From positions 1 through 8,948 of the forward strand of contig DDQW01000055.1 of assembly GCA_002342805.1 (NCBI GenBank): a stretch of 8,948 nucleotides of DNA, given 5' to 3'. The DNA is from Clostridiales bacterium UBA2432. Its GTDB lineage: Bacteria > Bacillota > Clostridia > Lachnospirales > Vallitaleaceae. Made by a program: the position numbers and the translations under genes. This document shows, piece by piece, positions 5,305 through 8,948 of the stretch (position 1 is its first letter; every line of letters starts with the position of its first letter). The notes beneath the pieces were generated by a model, which saw only the letters and a list, made by a program, of their open reading frames with translations, searched no databases and had not been told where the DNA came from.

Positions 5305-8300
5305 CTATGCATGTCTATGTGCATTTCTTTTGGCTAGTCGTTGTTCCTGTTTCCGGTTTCTATTTGACACGAATTTCATATGTCTATTATCAAATATTGT
5401 ATACACAACCGGAATAAAAATCAAGGTTAATACGGAAGATAGTAACAAACCGAAGATAACAACCGTACCCATGGATGCTTGAAGTTCGGCACCTTCTCCA
5501 ATTCCTAACGATAATGGAACCAAACCTAAAATTGTTGTTAAGGATGTCATCATAATCGGACGCAAACGAATGGGTCCCGCATTAAGAATAGCTTCCTCGC
5601 GGCTCTCACCGTGGCTACGACGCGTATTGATATAGTCAATCAGGACGATGGCATTATTAACCACAATACCGGATAACATAATCAAGCCGATAATCGACGT
5701 AATATTTAAGGTTCTACCTGTAATAAAGAGACCTAAGAGACCACCTGCAAAGGCGAGGGGTGTTGACATCATAATAATAAAGGGCATGAGCAAGGATTCA
5801 AATTGAGCAGCAATAATCATATAGACTAGAATTACAGCTAAGATTAAAGCAAGCCCTAAATCTCCAAAGGCTTCAACCATTTCTTGGTTTTGGCCACCAA
5901 ATTCAACAAGGTATTCACTTGAAAGATTCAATGCATTCACACGCTCTTCTATATCTGCTGAAACCGAGGCTAAATCTCGACCGTAAATATCCGCTGATAT
6001 AGTAATATAGCGAGCCTGATCGCTTCGGTTAATGGCAATCGCACTGACTTCTTCCGATATATCTGCAATCATTCCCAAGGGAACCGTTCCCCCCCTCGGT
6101 GAACTAATCTCAAGTTGCTTCAAGTTTTCAACATTTTCACCATAGCGATTATCACCTTCAATAACGACATCTAGTTCTTCACCTTCAAGTTTATATCGTG
6201 TCGCTACACGTCCATCGAGCATGGCCTTAACCGCATTTGATACTTGCGCCGTCGTCAGTCCAAATCGCGCCGCATCATTATCACGAAGTCGAATTGCAAC
6301 CTGTGTAATCGGATCTTCCATGCTACTTGATGCATTTCTTGTTCCTTCGACGTCTTTAATTTCCTGAACAATTTGATCGCCGACTCTTTTCAAGCCATCT
6401 AAATCGTCACCCTTAACTTGTATAGAGATCGGGCTACCTCCGGTCATCATACCCATCGAGCTTTGTGCTTGTACCGTAATGATTGCTCCCGGAATATCTG
6501 CAACACGTTTTTCGACTTCATTGACAACGTCAAATACACTGACGTCACGGTCGGACAAGGGGACCAAAACACCATTAATTGTTCCAACATTATTATCCGA
6601 ACCCAAGAAATTATTCCCGGATGTGGTTGAAAACACATATTCAAGGCTCTCAATATCCATGATCTTGTCAATAACTTCCATCATGACAGCATCTGTTTCT
6701 TCAACTTTAGCTCCGGCTTCAAGTTCAACCCCAATCGTAAAGGTTCCTTCATCTGACTCCGGAATAAACTCCATCCCAATAAATGCTATGGAAATAATAC
6801 TGGTAATAAAAGTAACAACAGCAATCATAACAACTGTTTTCTTATGTTTTAACGACCATCCCAGTAAAGAGCGATACTTTTCTTCTAAACCTTTGTATAC
6901 TTTATCAGATTGGTCTAAAATAGCTCCAATAATTGGAAATCGCGTTTCATGATGTTTTCCCTCGAATTCATCAATGACTAAAAGTTTAGAGGCTAACATC
7001 GGAATCAGGGTCAAAGCAACAACTAGGGATGAAACCAGTGAAAATGTCACCGTCAATGCAAATTCCCGGAACATAATGGATGTAATTCCTTCAACAAAAA
7101 CCATGGGTAAAAATACCGCAATAGTTGTTAATGTCGATGCCGTTACGGCCATGGCTACTTCTGCTGCACCTTTAATGGCCGCTTCTTTTTTCTCATAGCC
7201 ATCTTGAACAAACCGATAAATATTCTCAAGAACAACAACAGAGTTATCCACCAGCATACCAATTCCCAGCGCTAGGCCACCTAATGTCATAATATTCAAG
7301 GTAATCCCTGCAAAATAAAGCAAAATACCTGTTGCAATAACAGATATTGGCATGGATAAACCAATAATTAAGGTACTTCGAATACTTCGCAAGAAAATCA
7401 ACAAAATAATAACGGCTAAAATACCACCGATGATTGCATTTTGCCCGACTTGACTAATAGTATCTTTGATATACTCTGACTGGTCCAAAATAACTTTTAA
7501 TTCATATGGGCTCGCATCATCCAACTTCTGAATTTCTTCAAGGACGTCATTTGCAACAGCAACCGTATTAACACCTGACTGCTTTTGCACAGCTACACTT
7601 ACCGCTTCCTCACCATTAACTTTCGTAATGGATGTCATCTCTTCTTGGGCCATATTCACATTGGCTACATCAGAGAGGCGAACAATACCGCCTGTAGCTG
7701 TTGTCAGTGGTATATTTTGAATTTCCTGAACACTTTCAAATTCTCCAACAGTTCTTAGTAAAAAGCTCTTATCGCCTTTATTCACTGTACCTGCAGGCAA
7801 GTTAATATTTTCTGCTGCCAACATGCTAGCAAGAGTATCAATAGTAAGCCCATAAGCATTCATTTTTTGTGTATCGACTTTAACGGACACATACTCATTA
7901 AATCCACCGGACACACTTACAGAAGCAACACCTTGCACGCGTTCAATGGCCGGTTTAACCACATCATCTGCATAGTTTTGTAGGGTGGCTACATCTGCAC
8001 CGGACACCGACATTTGTATAACGGCTTCCGAATTCACATCAATCTGCATAACCATTGGATCTGAAGCTCCATCCGGCAACATGCCTTTAACCAAATCCAC
8101 TTTTTCACGAATATCTAGTGCTGCAAAATCCATATCTGTACCAAACTTAAACTGAATAATAACAATCGACGAACCCTCCATGGTCATCGACTGAATCGTA
8201 TCGATATTTGATACCGTTCCAACAGCTTCTTCAATTGGACGTGTTACCAAGGTTTCGATTTCCTCCGGTCCGACGTTTGAATACGATGTACTTACAATCG

Positions 8301-8433
8301 CTACCGGTATCTCAATATTCGGAAAGAGGTCAATGGGCAATCGTGTTGCTGAAACCAGACCGAACAAAACAATGATGAGGATAAACATAACCGTCGTTAC
8401 CGGTCGTTTTACGGATAAAGATGAAACATTCAT
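5305..8433 (-). CDS. RND efflux permease, HAE1/AcrB type
   Basis: This complete 1042-residue protein is an inner-membrane RND pump that would export hydrophobic compounds using the proton gradient, with the fusion protein encoded just upstream. The layout is classic: one N-terminal helix (about 14-32), a large extracytoplasmic loop (33-330), helices 2-6 (331-482), helix 7 (531-553), a second large loop (554-857) and helices 8-12 (858-1012), the product of an internal duplication. Helix 4 has GMLVDNSVVVLEN (D396, N397) and helix 10 has GIVVNNAIVLID (N926, N927). Compared with AcrB D407, D408 and K940, only D396 of the proton relay is kept; this variant is, to my knowledge, common in RND proteins outside Proteobacteria. 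AAGGGGG sits eight bases before the ATG, which overlaps the upstream stop as TAATG. Substrate is unknown; a swrC-like role is possible but not shown. Confidence 0.95.
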   Translation of the reverse strand: MNVSSLSVKRPVTTVMFILIIVLFGLVSATRLPIDLFPNIEIPVAIVSTSYSNVGPEEIETLVTRPIEEAVGTVSNIDTIQSMTMEGSSIVIIQFKFGTDMDFAALDIREKVDLVKGMLPDGASDPMVMQIDVNSEAVIQMSVSGADVATLQNYADDVVKPAIERVQGVASVSVSGGFNEYVSVKVDTQKMNAYGLTIDTLASMLAAENINLPAGTVNKGDKSFLLRTVGEFESVQEIQNIPLTTATGGIVRLSDVANVNMAQEEMTSITKVNGEEAVSVAVQKQSGVNTVAVANDVLEEIQKLDDASPYELKVILDQSEYIKDTISQVGQNAIIGGILAVIILLIFLRSIRSTLIIGLSMPISVIATGILLYFAGITLNIMTLGGLALGIGMLVDNSVVVLENIYRFVQDGYEKKEAAIKGAAEVAMAVTASTLTTIAVFLPMVFVEGITSIMFREFALTVTFSLVSSLVVALTLIPMLASKLLVIDEFEGKHHETRFPIIGAILDQSDKVYKGLEEKYRSLLGWSLKHKKTVVMIAVVTFITSIISIAFIGMEFIPESDEGTFTIGVELEAGAKVEETDAVMMEVIDKIMDIESLEYVFSTTSGNNFLGSDNNVGTINGVLVPLSDRDVSVFDVVNEVEKRVADIPGAIITVQAQSSMGMMTGGSPISIQVKGDDLDGLKRVGDQIVQEIKDVEGTRNASSSMEDPITQVAIRLRDNDAARFGLTTAQVSNAVKAMLDGRVATRYKLEGEELDVVIEGDNRYGENVENLKQLEISSPRGGTVPLGMIADISEEVSAIAINRSDQARYITISADIYGRDLASVSADIEERVNALNLSSEYLVEFGGQNQEMVEAFGDLGLALILAVILVYMIIAAQFESLLMPFIIMMSTPLAFAGGLLGLFITGRTLNITSIIGLIMLSGIVVNNAIVLIDYINTRRSHGESREEAILNAGPIRLRPIMMTSLTTILGLVPLSLGIGEGAELQASMGTVVIFGLLLSSVLTLIFIPVVYTIFDNRHMKFVSNRNRKQEQRLAKRNAHRHA

Positions 8434-8948
8434 TATTCATTCCCCCTTATCACGTTGAGCTCTGTCTCTTCATTAATCAGTCCTGCTCCTTTTGTGATGA
8501 CCACATCTCCTTCTGATAAGCCTTTGATAATCTCAACCTTATAGCCTGTATCCATTCCAATCTCAACATCAACAGGCTCTGCTTTATTTTCACTCACAAC
8601 TCGATAAACGATATAGCCACCATTGTGGGGCAATACTGCCTCTGATGGTATCGTTACAGCTGAGACACTCTGTTCATTAATCACTTGAATGGTCGCAAAC
8701 ATTCCCGGTCGAATACGCCCATCTGCATTATCGATGATAATCTCAATGGGATATAATCGCGTGGCACTATCGGCTGATAATGACGCTGTTGTCACTTCAC
8801 CCATAAAGGGCTCTTCAAAAGAACCAATCATCACTTGAAGTTGATCGCCCTTATTAATTTTACGAATTGTCTCCGGTGTTACTGAAGCTGTTACCTTGAT
8901 TTGTCCAAGATCTTCAATAACAATTGCCGCTTGTTGATTGGATGCCAT
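8433..8948 (-). CDS. RND pump membrane fusion protein (periplasmic-adaptor type), C-terminal part, 5' end cut by window edge
   Basis: The 172 visible codons (171 residues and TAA) encode the C-terminal part of an RND adaptor, which is anchored in the membrane and links to the pump. Residues about 8-90 look like the beta-barrel domain, ending in the family motif RIRPGMF (78-84). Residues about 95-168 are the membrane-proximal domain, with IPSEAV (100-105) and GLSEGDVVIT (143-152). The lipoyl and helical-hairpin regions and the signal or lipid anchor are missing and must lie outside the window. The methionine in the last three bases is therefore probably internal, not the start. The stop shares its last base with the permease ATG (TAATG), indicating one operon. 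No outer-membrane channel gene is visible, as expected for a Gram-positive cell. Confidence 0.9.
   Translation of the reverse strand: MASNQQAAIVIEDLGQIKVTASVTPETIRKINKGDQLQVMIGSFEEPFMGEVTTASLSADSATRLYPIEIIIDNADGRIRPGMFATIQVINEQSVSAVTIPSEAVLPHNGGYIVYRVVSENKAEPVDVEIGMDTGYKVEIIKGLSEGDVVITKGAGLINEETELNVIRGNE

Noticed and set aside
349..8000. Several plus-strand ORFs of 64 to 157 codons.
   Set aside because: Nearly all lie opposite the large minus-strand genes; the few that reach into the 2851-3181 leader region still show no recognisable protein motif. They are read as shadows of the real coding frames.
8946..8948. ATG at the right window edge as the start of the fusion protein gene.
   Set aside because: The visible protein lacks the anchor, lipoyl and hairpin regions that precede the beta-barrel in this family, so the methionine is most likely internal to a gene extending past the window.

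Overview
The window reads as chromosomal DNA of a low-GC Gram-positive bacterium, most likely in the Clostridia. The evidence is AT-rich codon use, strong AAGGAGG-type ribosome binding sites, a Bacillus-type topoisomerase III (DAGREGE toprim motif, Zn-finger tail) and a heterodimeric BmrCD/LmrCD-type ABC exporter. Species cannot be set from this sequence. Every gene I accept lies on the minus strand, so transcription runs from high to low coordinates.

Layout in transcription order: (1) 8948-8433, the C-terminal part of an RND-pump membrane fusion protein, cut by the window edge. (2) 8433-5305, a complete RND permease of the HAE1/AcrB type, joined to gene 1 by a one-base TAATG overlap. (3) 5290-3182, topoisomerase III (topB), starting 14 bases after the permease stop and therefore probably cotranscribed with the pump. 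(4) 3195-2851, a regulatory stretch without a large gene. (5) 2850-1123, a complete half-size ABC exporter subunit with a degenerate nucleotide site. (6) 1133-1, the partner subunit, overlapping the first by 11 bases and cut by the window edge just before its Walker A motif.

The most interesting part is the stretch between topB and the ABC pair. A near-consensus promoter (TTGACA, 17 bp, TGC-TATTCT) is embedded in the last codons of topB. It would produce a leader RNA of about 310 nt. That RNA carries a 25-codon ORF with an excellent ribosome binding site, then two nearly identical hairpin-plus-T-run terminators 40 bp apart, then the ribosome binding site of the first ABC gene. This matches the logic of the Bacillus subtilis bmrB-bmrC-bmrD leader, where ribosome behaviour on a short leader ORF controls a terminator in front of a heterodimeric drug exporter. 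The leader peptide here is one I do not recognise, and the duplicated terminator can refold into a mutually exclusive structure. I infer that the ABC exporter is induced by transcription attenuation, probably by translation-targeting compounds.

Together the window carries two multidrug-type efflux systems, an RND pump and an ABC heterodimer, separated by a topoisomerase gene. The same tandem terminators probably also end read-through transcripts from the RND-topB operon.
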